Assembly (NCBI GenBank): GCA_965247055.1
Contig: CBDFGE010000004.1
Span: forward strand, 372,001 to 436,000
From: CBDFGE01 sp965247055
GTDB lineage: Bacteria; Chloroflexota; Dehalococcoidia; Lucifugimonadales; JAGWBF01
DNA length: 64,000 nt
Reading direction: 5' to 3'
Of this stretch, positions 63,742 through 64,000 are shown piece by piece. The translations under genes were made by a program, and so were the position numbers. The notes below the pieces were generated by a model. The model searched no databases, was not told the origin of the DNA, and saw only the letters and a list, made by a program, of their open reading frames with translations. Within the stretch, counting starts at the first letter, position 1. The number at the start of each line of letters is the position of its first letter.

Positions 63742-64000
63742 GGGAACCTCTGAACAACTCGGCGCAAGCGTGGATGGGCAGAGTGGTTCCGTTCTTTGGA
63801 GACGTTCAGGCATCTTTGTGACGTTCCAGGTCGTGGTTGAGGCGTTCAGACCGTGTCTGTTGTGGCCTCGAAGCGGCTTTTCGGAGCCATCGCGGCTCCC
63901 CGGCCGTGATTTGCGCACTGCGCCCCTCTCATGTCGCCAGACGGCGCTCTGCCGTCATCAAGTTGGCCAGCCCCAGTAGCAATGCCAGCCGTTGCGCGTT
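63742..64000 (-). mobile_element. End of a second insertion sequence (IS5-like), cut by window edge
   Basis: GGGAACCTCTGAACAACTC at 63742 looks like the terminal inverted repeat of an IS5-like element as I know that type. The remaining part runs off the right edge. About 190 bases separate the repeat from the transposase stop. The element cannot be judged complete from this window. Confidence 0.5.
63929..64000 (-). CDS. Transposase C-terminal fragment (partial)
   Basis: On the minus strand the last 23 codons read NAQRLALLLGLANLMTAERR followed by LAT and a stop at 63929-63931. This resembles the C-terminus of IS4/IS5-type transposases. The rest lies beyond the window, so family and integrity are uncertain. 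Confidence 0.5.
   Translation of the reverse strand, partial: NAQRLALLLGLANLMTAERRLAT

Noticed and set aside
63770..63979. A 69-codon open frame on the plus strand at the right edge.
   Set aside because: It lies opposite the transposase end and inside the insertion sequence, without recognisable protein features.

Overview
This is a GC-rich bacterial chromosome segment with densely packed genes, most of them on the minus strand. The gene content points to Chloroflexota, probably a Dehalococcoidia-like lineage. The main clues are the block rpsB-tsf-pyrH-frr-uppS-cdsA-dxr-rseP-ispG-proS in one run, a split methylmalonyl-CoA mutase (separate catalytic and B12 subunits), a fused ETF beta-alpha protein, a TTG-started L32, and CSLREA/beta-helix and dockerin-type surface proteins. 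The taxonomy is inference; there is no rRNA gene in the window.

Layout. Positions 1-8000 (minus) hold accD (cut by the left edge), ftsK, RNase J, a family-4-type uracil-DNA glycosylase, acpP, nusB, fabD, rpmF and yceD: lipid synthesis mixed with information processing. Positions 8086-12855 (minus) are a propionyl/methylmalonyl-CoA module: mutase large subunit, acyl-CoA dehydrogenase, a spermidine-synthase-like protein, epimerase and the B12-binding subunit. Positions 12938-22553 (minus) are the conserved translation/isoprenoid/envelope operon, driven by a clear promoter and a hairpin leader ahead of rpsB. Positions 22891-27175 (plus) carry proC, yggT, a zinc-ribbon protein with an in-frame UGA, a DUF503 gene and an MrfA-type helicase. 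Positions 27187-33263 (minus) carry a SelW-like selenoprotein gene, a sulfite-oxidase-family molybdoenzyme, a hydrolase, an ABC-2 exporter, an enoyl-CoA hydratase, a HIT protein and a metallo-hydrolase. Positions 33347-40945 (minus) are a replication cluster (tandem DnaC-like loader, DnaD-like protein, dnaB, rplI), then purL, purQ, rpsU and an orphan winged-helix regulator. Positions 41160-49606 hold a two-gene D-glutamate cyclase set, a histidine kinase, a 3-hydroxyisobutyrate dehydrogenase-like gene, a lipoprotein, fused etfBA and pncB.

Positions 49853-55560 are a decaying accessory region: a large secreted CSLREA/beta-helix plus cadherin-like plus dockerin protein broken by a complete but frameshifted insertion sequence (52100-53723), followed by a frameshifted cohesin-domain lipoprotein. 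Positions 55587-63683 return to chromosomal genes (CorC/HlyC, an O-antigen-ligase-like TPR protein, a DUF336 protein, a geranylgeranyl-reductase-like flavoprotein, a TolB-like lipoprotein). The last 260 bases are the end of another insertion sequence.

The most notable observation is selenocysteine. The gene at 27187-27468 reads through one UGA to give a complete Rdx/SelW protein with a CxxU motif and a hairpin fitting the bacterial SECIS rules. A second gene 3 kb away (24216-24518) has UGA exactly where a zinc-ribbon cysteine is expected. Other points are the cohesin/dockerin neighbours, the tandem AAA+ helicase loader, the receiver-less OmpR-type regulator with its own promoter, and a candidate leaderless mRNA.
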